64,000 nucleotides of DNA from Terriglobia bacterium (GCA_020072585.1 JAIQGL010000011.1:124001-188000); one strand, 5' to 3'. Positions 1 to 9,062 are shown, numbered from the stretch's first letter. Notes: generated from the letters alone by a model not told the origin. Program-made: numbers and translations.

Positions 1-410
1 CGGCGGTTGGGTCGATCGCCGATCCAAAACTCAGGGCGGCATTTGTGAGTGCCAATCGAATGTTCCTGGAATCGCGCAGAATCAAGCTGCCCAGCATGTC
101 TGAGGACTCCCGTCGAATTCTGGACGATGCCGCATATTACATGGACGCGTACCCGATCCCTGGATTGGGCATAAGCCACTGGCGCGACGATCCGATTGTC
201 GCCTGGTTTGATGAGTTCTGCCAGGAACAGTTCGAAAGTGGCTCAACAGCACGCGCGCCAATCATTCTGTGTTTTCGTCCAAAGGAAACCGAGTTTTTCC
301 TCCAGATTATTGATGTCCTTCCTGTGTTAGTGCGGACGATAGCCGGACTCAGCGAATGGGTCCGTTTTGCTGCGGAGCTCGAAAATGCGTGTCACTACGG
401 AGATCGGTAA
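1..410 (+). CDS. PRTRC system protein (F-like?), C-terminal part, cut by window start
   Basis: The reading frame is open from base 3 to the stop at 408-410, so the gene almost certainly begins before the window; the GTG at 45 is only an internal candidate. About 135 residues are visible, acidic and rich in Phe/Trp, with no catalytic motif I recognise. It overlaps the start of the next gene by 26 bases and is followed by a PRTRC protein B-like and a ThiF-like gene, which suggests it is another PRTRC (ParB-related, ThiF-related cassette) component, possibly protein F. The family name comes from context only. Confidence 0.4.
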   Translation, partial: AVGSIADPKLRAAFVSANRMFLESRRIKLPSMSEDSRRILDDAAYYMDAYPIPGLGISHWRDDPIVAWFDEFCQEQFESGSTARAPIILCFRPKETEFFLQIIDVLPVLVRTIAGLSEWVRFAAELENACHYGDR

Positions 411-1107
411 TCGGCACGAGTTTGTTTTAAAGCGGGCATTGCTGATATATGAGGACCAGGTCTCACGACGCGACCAATTTGTCACCCTTCACGATGTTAC
501 TCGCGACAATTCCTCTCAAGAACTATCGCGGCTGGGCCCGGGCCGGCTTCTTACAACTGCCTTCCTGAAGGAACTGTGCCGCGGGCTCGAGCGTAGAGGA
601 AGAGCAATAATCCTGCCCGAAAATATCCTGGCGTACACATCGGATCTCCTGATGTGGTGGACTCCGCCGAGGCAGCATCGGATGTTTTTCTCCGATGGAG
701 CTGAGGATCGCCACGAACTCCATGGCCAGGTCTGTCCCCATCCAGCTCTGGTATGGCTGGTCAGACACGGACGCCTGTCCCTCCGGGCGCTCGACCACTC
801 CGTTCGGCCCACACCCACAACTCCTCTGACGGTTGCTCCTTACTGGAATACTGAACCTTCACGGGGAGACGTTTGCGCAGGTGACATGCGGAGGCCGCGT
901 GAGACCGATATCAGCAACATGCTCGAATGGGAAGAGGGGTTCTTCAACAGCCGATTTACGCACCCCAGCGGCGTGGGCAAGTTGACAAGTCATCCTGGAG
1001 GGTTCATCGGGCTGTGGACAGAACTGGCCGATACGCAACAGTTCCCCACTCAGTACCTCGTACCGGCAAGGCAGACTCTGCAGCAATTTGTGGGAGAGGC
1101 AGCATAA
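385..1107 (+). CDS. PRTRC system protein B-like
   Basis: A 240-residue protein from ATG 385, chosen over the TTG at 367 because GGAG lies about 8 bases upstream. The C-terminal half carries a W-(x)-FFNSRFTHP segment followed by KLTSHPGG and a GLW motif, a pattern I associate with PRTRC protein B. PRTRC cassettes occur on plasmids and integrative elements, commonly with ParB and single-strand-binding proteins; their biochemical role is not established. The stop at 1107 lies 4 bases before the next ATG, so the genes are likely co-transcribed. Assignment rests on remembered family patterns plus the ThiF neighbour. Confidence 0.65.
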   Translation: MRVTTEIGNRHEFVLKRALLIYEDQVSRRDQFVTLHDVTRDNSSQELSRLGPGRLLTTAFLKELCRGLERRGRAIILPENILAYTSDLLMWWTPPRQHRMFFSDGAEDRHELHGQVCPHPALVWLVRHGRLSLRALDHSVRPTPTTPLTVAPYWNTEPSRGDVCAGDMRRPRETDISNMLEWEEGFFNSRFTHPSGVGKLTSHPGGFIGLWTELADTQQFPTQYLVPARQTLQQFVGEAA

Positions 1108-1111
1108 GACC

Positions 1112-1837
1112 ATGAGAGTGCACAAGCTCAATCACTCGCGGGCGATGTACAGAATGATGGTGATCGGATGCGGCGGAACCGGATCTTCCCTCATCGGTGG
1201 GTTGCCGTTCCTTCACCAGGCCCTCCTCGCGACAGGGCATCCTGGCCTCCAGGTCATAGTGGCTGACGGCGACAAGGTATCGGCCACTAACTGTGTTCGG
1301 CAGCCATTCTCGAAATCGGAGATCGGCCTGTTCAAATCAACTGTCCTTGTGAACAGGCTAAACCTGTTTTGGGGGCTGAATTGGCAGGCTTCGACGGAAT
1401 ACGTAACCAGGAAAACCCAGGGGAGAGTGGACATTGTCATCTCTTGCGTGGATACGCGGTCGGCACGCTTTGAACTCATCCGCTCACCTTTGTTTAAGGA
1501 ATGCGCCTATTGGCTAGACATCGGTAACACAGCTGACGGCGGGCAATTCGTTTTGGGTCAACCGAGGAACAATCGGAATCGCAGAACACCCAATCGGTTG
1601 CCAACGGTTGCTGAACTGTTTCCGGAGATCGTTAAACCCAGATTGGACAAGAACGACGATCTTCCTTCGTGCAGCGCGGTCGAAGCGCTTAAACGGCAGG
1701 AGCCGTTCATCAATCAAACACTCGCATACCACGCGCTGGCAATGCTCGCCCGGCTATTCCGCCATGGGGCGATTACACACCAAGGCGGCTTCATCAATCT
1801 GGTAAGCGGGAGGTTAGCACCCCTTACTATTCAGTAG
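1112..1837 (+). CDS. PRTRC system ThiF family protein
   Basis: A 241-residue protein from ATG 1112, with GGGAGAGG about 13 bases upstream. It has an N-terminal Rossmann nucleotide-binding motif (VIGCGGTGSSL), then an acidic strand (VADGD) and a downstream SCVDTRSAR segment typical of the ThiF/E1-like adenylyltransferase fold. E1-like enzymes adenylate the C-terminus of a small protein or act as sensors; in PRTRC cassettes the substrate is unknown. A C-C zinc pair of classical ThiF is not obvious. It directly follows protein B. ThiF fold confidence is high, PRTRC membership moderately high from context. Confidence 0.8.
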   Translation: MRVHKLNHSRAMYRMMVIGCGGTGSSLIGGLPFLHQALLATGHPGLQVIVADGDKVSATNCVRQPFSKSEIGLFKSTVLVNRLNLFWGLNWQASTEYVTRKTQGRVDIVISCVDTRSARFELIRSPLFKECAYWLDIGNTADGGQFVLGQPRNNRNRRTPNRLPTVAELFPEIVKPRLDKNDDLPSCSAVEALKRQEPFINQTLAYHALAMLARLFRHGAITHQGGFINLVSGRLAPLTIQ

Positions 1838-1950
1838 TGTTGTGGAGAGGCGCAGACCGTGCATTAGGGAAACTTCCTCGCTGATTCCGAAAGATTTAGA
1901 TATGGCCCGCCTGCGATTGCGTAACACCAGCAAAATGTTACGATGAGCAC

Positions 1951-3291
1951 GTGCCGAGGTTAAGGTTGAAAGCAGCGCCGCCCCATGTCGAGACGACAGT
2001 TTCCGTACTGAAGGAACTATTTTCTCTGTGGGATTCCCGAGCGGTGTTCTACGGGGAAGTTCTCTTTTCATCCGTTTTGGCGAAAACGGACCGCGCGTGG
2101 AGGAATGTCTTCACGTTCTTTCGTCCGCTCCATAAGTGCGAACAGGCCCCCCTGTCAATTAAGTATGACTATGGGGACTTCATAATTGGCCAAGGCGTAA
2201 TGTCTCTCAGAGAGACAAAGGCAGTGCTGACCGGAATCGCAGAACGAGAGCAATTGCTGCTTCCACATTTTCCAGCAGTTCGGTTGTTAGCGTTTTTGTA
2301 TCCAGGTTCGTCACGGCATTTCTGGCGAAGCGATGCTCGAAATTATCCGGTTCATTTTCCATTTTCCGATTATCAATTTGCAGTAGATCAATCCTGCAAA
2401 GCGGTCCCTCCCAGTTCAGCGGTGTGGACCCATCATCTGCCTTTATATCCCTCAGGACGTGTTGCCATCGAGGATCTCTTACACACCCGACTTGGTGACG
2501 ACCGTGCTTACGAAGGTGTGCTAACCGCTTTGGTACCTGATTATCGTGGAAGGATTTCCGGAATCCGCCTGTTGAACAACGGCATATCTGTACAGATTGC
2601 GTATCCGCAGGGAGGAACGAGTTCCGCTCTTGGAGCAAAACTATACTACGAGGACGCCCAAGGAGCACGGCTGATGAAGGACCTGGACTTTGAAGGGAGC
2701 GACAATGTGTTTGTGGCTGCGAATTCATTTCCTCGCCGCCTCGTCGTCGTCTTGTTCTCGAAGGTCAGCCATGAGCTAATTGATGAAAGAATCTTCGACG
2801 CTGAGATCCCGTTTCGGCCAACAGACTTGACAATCGAAGAAGTTGCACAAAATGTTGAGACCCTTATAGCCGGCGGAGAATCTGATTCAGTTGAATTCAA
2901 AAGCCAGATCCCTCAGAAGCAAGAAGCCATCGCCGTGACTGCGGTGGCTTTCGCAAATCAGAAAGGAGGAAGGATTTTCATTGGTGTCGAAAACGACGGG
3001 CAGATAGTGGGCTACAGCTCGCCTAACGTTAAAGAAGCTGTGACAAACATATTACGAGATCGCTGCGAACCAACGCTCGATTTAGAGGTCGAAAATGTAA
3101 CCGTGCGCGGAACAGCAGTTTTGATGGTCACCGTTTTTGAAGGAAAAGACAAACCTTACCAAGTCAAAGAAAAGGGCTTCTATCTGCGCATGCAAGGTAC
3201 CAACAGGCTGGTTAGCCGTTACGAACTGGATGAAATCTATAGATTGAAATCAGGTAACTTACGCTTTAGTGTTCCTTCAATGGAGTTTTAA
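1951..3291 (+). CDS. AlbA_2 (Schlafen AlbA_2-type) domain protein
   Basis: A 446-residue protein starting at GTG 1951; no in-frame ATG lies near. The last ~140 residues form an AlbA_2 domain: SDSVEFKSQ, then AVAFANQKGGRIFIGVENDG, and a C-terminal strand with GFYLRMQGTNRLVSR. AlbA_2 domains are found in prokaryotic Schlafen-like and transcription-regulator proteins and are thought to bind nucleic acid or nucleotides. The N-terminal 300 residues match nothing I recognise. It stands alone between the PRTRC genes and a convergent minus-strand pair. AlbA_2 proteins are frequent in defence islands, which fits the neighbourhood but does not prove the role. Confidence 0.7.
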   Translation: MPRLRLKAAPPHVETTVSVLKELFSLWDSRAVFYGEVLFSSVLAKTDRAWRNVFTFFRPLHKCEQAPLSIKYDYGDFIIGQGVMSLRETKAVLTGIAEREQLLLPHFPAVRLLAFLYPGSSRHFWRSDARNYPVHFPFSDYQFAVDQSCKAVPPSSAVWTHHLPLYPSGRVAIEDLLHTRLGDDRAYEGVLTALVPDYRGRISGIRLLNNGISVQIAYPQGGTSSALGAKLYYEDAQGARLMKDLDFEGSDNVFVAANSFPRRLVVVLFSKVSHELIDERIFDAEIPFRPTDLTIEEVAQNVETLIAGGESDSVEFKSQIPQKQEAIAVTAVAFANQKGGRIFIGVENDGQIVGYSSPNVKEAVTNILRDRCEPTLDLEVENVTVRGTAVLMVTVFEGKDKPYQVKEKGFYLRMQGTNRLVSRYELDEIYRLKSGNLRFSVPSMEF

Positions 3292-3325
3292 GAAAAAACA
3301 CTGGCGGTCTTCAAACCACACATCA

Positions 3326-3613
3326 CTAACGGGACGATCCAGCTTCTGTCAACTCTCGTTTTATTTGCTTTAGATCGTCCAGGCAGGCAGCACAGCGGCC
3401 AATATGAGTCAGAGTGTATTCGTCTTCAAATTTTTCCTTTGCCAGGGCCAGCGCCATCAGCACTGACCGTCCCGGACAGCCCGTGCGCTCTCTGTTGGGG
3501 TACGCCGTGTGAACCCAACGATCAAACGCCTCCAGCAATTCGGGCTCGCCCGGTTCGACGTCAGTCGGCAGGTCATATCCGCCAGGGCCCGTTTTGAATT
3601 CATCCCTATTCAT
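3326..3613 (-). CDS. Small zinc-finger-like protein paired with sigma-like gene
   Basis: A 95-residue protein with a C-terminal [13 protein letters not shown] segment, resembling the H-x3-C-x2-C zinc motif of anti-sigma zf-HC2 proteins. It has no membrane segment, so it would be a soluble partner. Its start overlaps the end of the sigma-like gene by 4 bases (3610-3613), implying translational coupling. The plausible role is regulator or partner of that sigma-like protein; only the Cys/His pattern and the pairing support this. Confidence 0.5.
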   Translation of the reverse strand: MNRDEFKTGPGGYDLPTDVEPGEPELLEAFDRWVHTAYPNRERTGCPGRSVLMALALAKEKFEDEYTLTHIGRCAACLDDLKQIKRELTEAGSSR

Positions 3614-4206
3614 TTCTCTCCTAATCCGTTTGTCTTTCCATCCCGGCCGTTCTTTCGCTTGAGTTTGGCAAGTGCTTCATGCACATCCTCCCAGAATCCG
3701 TTCCTGGCAGTCGAAGGAGCGATGCCGATCTTTTCCCCGATCTCCTTCCAGTCATGCCCCAGGCTCCGCATCCCGACTATGGTACAGCTTCTTTCATTCA
3801 GATAAGGCAGCAATTTTTCGAAATCGATGCGACGGTTAACATCGTCCACCCAATCAGGAACAGAGGCACATTCATCGATGTCTGCTGCGGCGCCTACCGC
3901 CTTGATCCGTCCGAAGCGGGCCGCTCGCCGCTTTAGTTCCTGGCAAAAATGAAGTTTTAGGAGCGAACGCACGCTGTCAGCAAAAAGTGGCACCTTGGCG
4001 CGATTCAGATGACGCGAGATATAGACAACCGCGGCTTCCATCAGTTCTGCTGCCTCACCGTCGTCTCCTAGAACGGAGCGCACACGGTTACACGCGCCTG
4101 GCCAGAGACTGTGTGCGGCCTGACGCACATCGGGACGAATCGGCGTGCCCTGATCGTCCACCTCTCGATCCCACCATTGGGGACCGTTATCAGGGATGGT
4201 AGCCAT
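3610..4206 (-). CDS. Sigma-70-like / HTH regulatory protein
   Basis: A 198-residue protein. The C-terminal third reads like a sigma-70 region 4 helix-turn-helix: [20 protein letters not shown] followed by [20 protein letters not shown]. The N-terminal part has the helical character of region 2 but no clear -10 recognition motif. It overlaps a small Cys/His-rich protein by 4 bases, a layout seen for ECF-like sigma and anti-sigma pairs. Upstream (4207-4400) is AT-rich non-coding DNA that may hold its promoter. It could also be a non-sigma HTH regulator. Confidence 0.55.
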   Translation of the reverse strand: MATIPDNGPQWWDREVDDQGTPIRPDVRQAAHSLWPGACNRVRSVLGDDGEAAELMEAAVVYISRHLNRAKVPLFADSVRSLLKLHFCQELKRRAARFGRIKAVGAAADIDECASVPDWVDDVNRRIDFEKLLPYLNERSCTIVGMRSLGHDWKEIGEKIGIAPSTARNGFWEDVHEALAKLKRKNGRDGKTNGLGEK

Positions 4207-4474
4207 AACAAATCCACTGGCACCTGGGCAAACATGCGGGCCAGAACGCGGTACTCGGTTGCTTACTTAGACGAATAAGGAACGAATTCGGTTCCGTAGT
4301 TTGCAAACAATTTTTAACTCAAAACATTTATGTTTTTGGCAGTACAGATTTCATTCTGACGGCGTTATATAGGTAAGGAGGAACTCTGGAAAAAAGAACG
4401 CCGGCAGGTTGAGCTACCGATGGGCCCAGGAAGACGGTAGACCAACGCTTTACAATTCTGGACTATCGGGAACC

Positions 4475-5209
4475 ATGGGTGATGTACATGACGGTGACTC
4501 CCGCCGCGAATTTCGCTGGTCGAAAGCGGCACGTGACCTTGTGCGAGCAAATATCAACGCGAGCGGAAAGGAATTGAGCGCTTTGCTTACCAAGCTGGTC
4601 GAAGAATCCGGCAACCCCAGATGGGCGTGCAGAAGATTTGTCCGGCGCATGGGACTTAAATCCAGGCGGCCCTATCGCGTCTGGAATCAACCGGAACAGC
4701 AACGCTTGCTGAAGCTCATTGATCTGCATCCGATTAACGAAGTCGCGAAACTGATGCGACGATCGGAAAGCTCGATCTGGCACATGCTTTACCGACTCGG
4801 CGCCAACGCGAAGATGGGCAAAGACAGCTTCACGAAGTACACGCTGGCCGTAGCGCTGCATGTTCGTCCGGAGACCGTGGAGTCCTGGATCAATCGCGGC
4901 TGGCTCAAGGCGACGGAGATCACAACAGGCCGCGGCATGCGCATAGTGATCGAGGCGGAGGATTTTTGCCAATTCTGCAGAGAGCACACAAGGGATGCCG
5001 TTGGAAACCGCCTGACTAAAGAACGATTAGATTTTGTCTACCATTTTGTGTTTCCGCCGAGTCACGCGGAGTTGCTGCCGGTGCGCGAGAGCAAGAAAGA
5101 AAGGCTCGCGTATGAGGCGCTGTTCAATGAATTTGGTGATGAGCCGCCGCCATCCTTTGGTCCCGAACGTTCTGAAGAGCCTGGCGAGGCGCCTGAGCGA
5201 ACCGCATGA
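4475..5209 (+). CDS. HTH-containing hypothetical protein
   Basis: About 244 residues from ATG 4475 (an upstream TTG at 4409 would add 22 residues). Two helix-turn-helix-like stretches are visible: HPINEVAKLMRRSESSIWHM and TLAVALHVRPETVESWINRG, the latter resembling a MerR/excisionase-type DNA-binding helix followed by W-L. Both suggest a DNA-binding regulator. The C-terminus is acidic and proline-rich, hence probably disordered. There is no close neighbour on the same strand. Function unknown; regulation of nearby mobile genes is only a guess. Confidence 0.55.
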   Translation: MGDVHDGDSRREFRWSKAARDLVRANINASGKELSALLTKLVEESGNPRWACRRFVRRMGLKSRRPYRVWNQPEQQRLLKLIDLHPINEVAKLMRRSESSIWHMLYRLGANAKMGKDSFTKYTLAVALHVRPETVESWINRGWLKATEITTGRGMRIVIEAEDFCQFCREHTRDAVGNRLTKERLDFVYHFVFPPSHAELLPVRESKKERLAYEALFNEFGDEPPPSFGPERSEEPGEAPERTA

Positions 5210-5772
5210 CGCAAGCAGCTGGGCCTCAGAACAAGGTCCGAGCGGCTTGCGTTGTCACCAAGCGAGACGGGATATCATGTTGCTCCGGAAGACCCTCATG
5301 CCCGCCTTAGTCAGTACCTAAGATTGAATCATTCCACCGGCACGGCGTTGGGCACAAAGATGACCACTGTGCCGTTGCATCTACATCGAGGCTCTGAATC
5401 CTGACTTATGAACTAGGAAAGCCGGATGAACGGGGATCACCGGCTTTGTTGGAATGAACCTTGGGGGCCGTCGAACAGAGATTCGCCGGCAACGCTTGCG
5501 ATTTCGTCGCCCAAATGCTAGAGCAACTGATCGCTGATCGTAATCGGTGATTCTTTAGCCACATCCAAAGTACGCGTAAATCGCACAAGACATTAAGCAT
5601 TGTGGGTTGGGCTGTGGGTTGAAGAATTACACCTATACATAGCAGCGGTTCATCACAATTTGACGTGACGCTTATCACAGCCACTCCCAAACCGCTGCGG
5701 GCAATATGTTAGCGCGCGTTAGTTCCTGACAGGATTGCCGCCGCATTCTGCTGAAAGGACCTTTGTTCGTCC
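5210..5772. other. Intergenic stretch upstream of radical-SAM/peptide unit
   Basis: No convincing gene is visible here; open frames are short and lack family motifs. The right-hand end presumably holds the promoter of the radical SAM gene. AAGGAC at about 5756 is a poor ribosome-binding site 13 bases before ATG 5773. Confidence 0.4.
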
Positions 5773-7116
5773 ATGGTTGCTCCCCTTTTTCAAATGCGCT
5801 GCATAGGTGACCATTCGCTCTTGGTCTTCGTGGCCAAATACGGGGACAAGATGATTTACCTGAACCAAACTGCCTCCAGGATCTATCAAGAAACATCTGA
5901 AGGCGCAGCCCCGGCTGAAATAATTGCAGGCTTTACGAGAGATTACCCCTCTGTCAGTCACGCTATTCTCGAACGAGATATTACGGGGTTTCTGCAACGT
6001 CTTGATCAATGCGTGCAGGGAACACCGACGCTCGAGGGAGCAATTTCAGATGGCCACTTCTCCGAAACTGTCTTACGTCGCGATGCACAACAAGCTTGGG
6101 TGCCAATTGAGGGGTCTTTAGAGCTCACATTTCGGTGCAACCTTCGTTGCCAGCATTGTTACTGCATATGGTGTCAGTGGCAACGTTCTGAACGGAGTAC
6201 GACTGAAATTCTCGATACGCTCGATCAAATCCGCGAGAGTGGCTGTCTTTGGCTCCTCCTCACGGGAGGTGAGCCGCTGTTACGACCCGATTTTAATCAA
6301 ATTTATAGCTATGCCCGGCAAAAAGGATTTCTGGTTTCAGTATTTACAAACGGGCTTTTACTGAATGAATCGATCTGCGAAGTTCTGGCTACATACCCCC
6401 CTATGCTTTTAGAACTGAGTGTCTATGGGATGTCCAATGGCACCTACAATAAGATTACGGGCCATAAAAGCGGATTTTCAAGATTCCAGCATGTTTGTGA
6501 TCTCCTTGAGCGCTACGACATCAATTACGCTCTCAAGTCAATGGTTCAACGAGACAATTGGTCAGAACTGCCGCAGATGCGACAATTTGCATATGACCAT
6601 GGCAAAAAGTTCCGGTTTGATGCGGATGTCCATGCCCGGCTCGACGGACAGGATGTTGGCCCAGATGTAAGGCTTAGCCCAATTGATATCGTAAATATCG
6701 AACTGGATGGCAACCCACATGAGATTGTGCGCGTGTGGTCTGAGTCAGCCAAAGATCGGCACCGCGCATATGATCAACGCCTTTTCTGTTGCCAAGCTGG
6801 TCGAACGAGTTTCAACATCGATCCCTTTGGCTATGTATCGATGTGTGGACGGGTGCGAAACCCTGAATTTTCCCTTACGGAGAATACCTTCGCGGCGATT
6901 TGGCAGGCCCTAAATCAAATGAATGCTCGCCCGGTTCCAAATGATTTTAGCTGTCGCTCTTGTCCTTCAATTGAATTCTGCCGAACTTGTCCTGCCGCTT
7001 ATTGGCTTCCAGCATCGTTGCGAGAGGTAGAATTCTGTGCCACCGCACGTCAGAGAGCCACGGCCTTTACTAATGTGATGATCAACAAAGGAGAAGACTG
7101 TCATGTCAAAATATGA
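5773..7116 (+). CDS. Radical SAM/SPASM peptide maturase with N-terminal PqqD-like RRE
   Basis: A 447-residue protein. Residues 1-80 resemble PqqD, the RiPP recognition element (MIYLNQTASRIYQ then two helices). A radical SAM core follows with the C-x3-C-x2-C cluster motif (CNLRCQHC, near residue 121) and LLLTGGEPLLRPDF. The C-terminus is a SPASM domain with many cysteines (CQAGRTSFNID, CGRV, CRSCPSIEFCRTCPA). Such enzymes install thioether or C-C crosslinks in ribosomal peptides using S-adenosylmethionine and Fe-S clusters. It overlaps by 14 bases with a 64-codon gene encoding a Cys-containing peptide, the likely substrate. No protease or transporter lies adjacent. Confidence 0.88.
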   Translation: MVAPLFQMRCIGDHSLLVFVAKYGDKMIYLNQTASRIYQETSEGAAPAEIIAGFTRDYPSVSHAILERDITGFLQRLDQCVQGTPTLEGAISDGHFSETVLRRDAQQAWVPIEGSLELTFRCNLRCQHCYCIWCQWQRSERSTTEILDTLDQIRESGCLWLLLTGGEPLLRPDFNQIYSYARQKGFLVSVFTNGLLLNESICEVLATYPPMLLELSVYGMSNGTYNKITGHKSGFSRFQHVCDLLERYDINYALKSMVQRDNWSELPQMRQFAYDHGKKFRFDADVHARLDGQDVGPDVRLSPIDIVNIELDGNPHEIVRVWSESAKDRHRAYDQRLFCCQAGRTSFNIDPFGYVSMCGRVRNPEFSLTENTFAAIWQALNQMNARPVPNDFSCRSCPSIEFCRTCPAAYWLPASLREVEFCATARQRATAFTNVMINKGEDCHVKI

Positions 7117-7297
7117 AACTCCTGTCCTAGAAGATCTCGACCTTAACTCGGATCACCGCGAAATGGCGGGACGTTGCCGTACGCGTTCGCAGATTTGTGG
7201 ACACGGGGAAGACGGTTGTTCGAGTCCCGGCGCTTTCGATAGTCCAGAAGTAGCACCTGCAATCCAAGGGACTCAAAAGATAATCGAGAAAAAGTAG
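7103..7297 (+). CDS. Putative RiPP precursor peptide, three Cys spaced by seven
   Basis: A 64-residue peptide from ATG 7103, with AAAGGAG about 10 bases upstream inside the maturase gene. The leader-like N-terminus (MSKYETPVLEDLDL) has the KYExPxL pattern common in radical-SAM RiPP leaders and is acidic. The middle part has Cys at 25, 32 and 39, evenly spaced by seven, with Gly, Arg and Ser between them; the tail is Pro/Ala-rich and ends in lysines. Overlap with the maturase gene implies coupled translation. Thioether (sactipeptide-like) or another Cys-centred modification is inferred. No exact family is recognised. Confidence 0.7.
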   Translation: MSKYETPVLEDLDLNSDHREMAGRCRTRSQICGHGEDGCSSPGAFDSPEVAPAIQGTQKIIEKK

Positions 7298-7427
7298 TTC
7301 GAGCATTAGTAATAGTTTTCCTAAAAAAAGACCGGTGGGTTGGAGAATCGGCTGGCGAGGCCCCTCCCCTCTTCCATGTGTACGGAAGAAATCCCTTTCC
7401 ATGCCAGCTCCTTATGCCTTACTGGCA
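7298..7427. other. Non-coding spacer after the peptide gene
   Basis: No gene is visible. An A-rich run (7320-7330) follows the precursor, but I see no strong hairpin. Confidence 0.3.
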
Positions 7428-7819
7428 CCGAAGCGGCATAATGCTGTGACGCCATAATGTCATGACATCGCAGTCCCAAGATGGCAAACAGTCGCAACGC
7501 CACAACATCACGCATCAAAGCGCCATAGTTTTTTGTAGTTGCGATACCGGAGCGACACGCCATTACGCAATCACAATGGTGGGCAATTGAAGCGGTATGC
7601 AGTTACGATGCCGCACCGTCACAATGGGGCAGCAGCAAGGTGGCGTAACTGCACAACACTATAACGTCACAACGGCATAGAACGATAACGGCAAGATGGC
7701 ACACCGTTACAGCGTCACGACAGCGAGAAGCTGAAACATCATGACGTCAAGCAATTTCGCATCTGTGCTTCTGCGGTGTCGCACGTTTGCAACGCCGCAA
7801 CGGCAAAATGTCGTGATGC
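7428..7819. repeat. Degenerate tandem repeat with strict 8-bp period
   Basis: The whole stretch can be cut into about 49 consecutive octamers without a phase break. Their consensus is roughly YACAACGK (Y = C/T, K = G/T). Near-identical units lie at exact multiples of eight: CACAATGG at 7572 and 7620, CACAACGG at 7668, CAAGATGG at 7692, CACACCGT at 7700, TACAGCGT at 7708, CATGACGT at 7740, CGCAACGG at 7796, TCGCAACG at 7492 and CCATAATG at 7452. The period is not a multiple of three and stops interrupt every frame, so it is not coding. It runs directly into the decayed end of a plasmid replication gene. Confidence 0.8.
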
Positions 7820-8450
7820 CATACCAGCCTTTGGGAGCCTGCCAGTTCATCCGCTTCCTGAAAATCACCGTGTCGTCCTCAAGGGCTACCTGGTAGTCGG
7901 GCAGGTGGTCGTTCTGCACTAACTCGCGGATCATCGACTTGAATTCCCGGTAATGACTGCTCGCGCCGGTTTTTTATGTAGGAGCTCAAGGCCTATCTTC
8001 CATTCATCCTGTTCGCCGCAATGCTTGCGCGCCAGCTCGTAGACGCGCCGGTCGATGGGTTTTCTGAGCCGGAAGTAATCGCGGCTTAGCGTAAGTACCT
8101 CGGAGCCCTGGATGATCCGGTAGACCCAGTCCGAAAGACGCACCTTGAATTCGCTCATGCGTCCTGACTTCGTCTACCGCACCACGCGCCAGCTCTCAAT
8201 CAGACCGAACCCCTCAGTGATCTCCTCGCCATTCGCCTTAATATTTGTGGTGATCCGAGTTCCGCTGAGGCGCTCAAGAGCCTCCTTGAGGCGGCGGTAT
8301 CCGTCGCCACTGGTTTCACGATTTGTCCAGACCAGGAGCTCGTGCGCGTTCAGATGAAGCGTTTGAGTAAGGGGCTCGCCCGCGTTCTTCTTCGCCATCA
8401 CCCGAGAAATGCAATAAATGAGGATGTCCTTGTCGTGTTCAACATCCTCA
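7820..8450 (-). pseudogene. Plasmid replication initiator RepA (RPA family), decayed
   Basis: Three minus-strand pieces together match the plasmid replication initiator protein A family. The first, from about 8450, reads EHDKDILIYCISRVM, TNRETSGDGYRRLKEALERL and TEGFGLIESWR. The second (8158-7931) reads LSDWVYRIIQGSEVLTLSRD and RPIDRRVYELARKHCG-like sequence with DEWKIGLELL. The third (7934 to about 7830) reads LPDYQVALEDDTVIFRKR. Frame breaks near 8165 and 7935 disrupt it, and the start is lost where hipA sequence begins. The last codons of the third frame read into the 8-bp repeat. It is a relic of an integrated plasmid or ICE. Confidence 0.85.
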
Positions 8451-8803
8451 TCTCCAACACCGACGACCATCTGCGCAACCACGGATTTCTGTATGCGGGC
8501 AGCGACGGCTGGCGCTTATCACCGGCCTATGATCTCAACCCTGTGCCGGTCGATGTGAAACCCCGCATCCTGACCACGGCCATCAACGAAGAGGACACCA
8601 CCGCTTCTCTGTCCCTGGCCATGGAGGTGGCCGGATATTTTGAGTTGGATGACGTCCAGGCGCGTGACATAGCTGCCCAGGTCGGCAAAGCCACCTCGAA
8701 ATGGCGGGACGAAGCGGCCGGGCAGGGCATCACCAAGAACGAGATCTACCGGATGGCATCGGCTTTTGAGCATGAGGATCTGAAAAAGGTGCTCAATGGA
8801 TGA
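8430..8803 (+). pseudogene. HipA-like kinase C-terminal fragment
   Basis: The frame ending at 8803 matches only the C-terminal part of HipA, the Ser/Thr kinase toxin of hipBA modules: VVFNILISNTDDHLRNHGF, then GWRLSPAYDLNPVP. The N-terminal kinase lobe and any hipB are absent. Upstream of about 8430 the frame runs antisense through repA sequence, so the fragment has no own start. It is inactive unless fused by chance. Origin by deletion or recombination within a mobile element is likely. Confidence 0.82.
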
Positions 8804-9062
8804 CGGCCAGATAAGGACTTGGGCGATAAATGTGCTAAGGCCCATGAGCCCGCACGTCTGCATATAATGTGGGCTATGCGCTCATCATCGCGCAGAATGC
8901 GGCGGCAGCGGCAGAGCGCGGTAAGCAGAGGGGCAGGGGCTAGCCTGCGTTATCCTATCGCGACACAAATTCCGTTCGGGCTTTTCCCAGTGACACGTAA
9001 AACAAAAAGAAGGTATAAACATTGTGGAATCAATTGCTCGCCGGAGATATTGAAGCACTCCA
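8804..9062. other. Spacer before hsdS
   Basis: No supported gene is visible. The promoter of the hsdS-hsdM operon is expected here. The last 60 bases are AT-rich, but I cannot place -35/-10 boxes with confidence. Confidence 0.3.

Noticed and set aside
4409-4474. Extended N-terminus of the HTH protein from TTG 4409
   Set aside because: ATG 4475 is a better start; the extra 22 residues have no motif.
7321-7563. Minus-strand frame inside the 8-bp repeat tract
   Set aside because: The frame is generated by the repeat; period 8 is not compatible with conserved codons.
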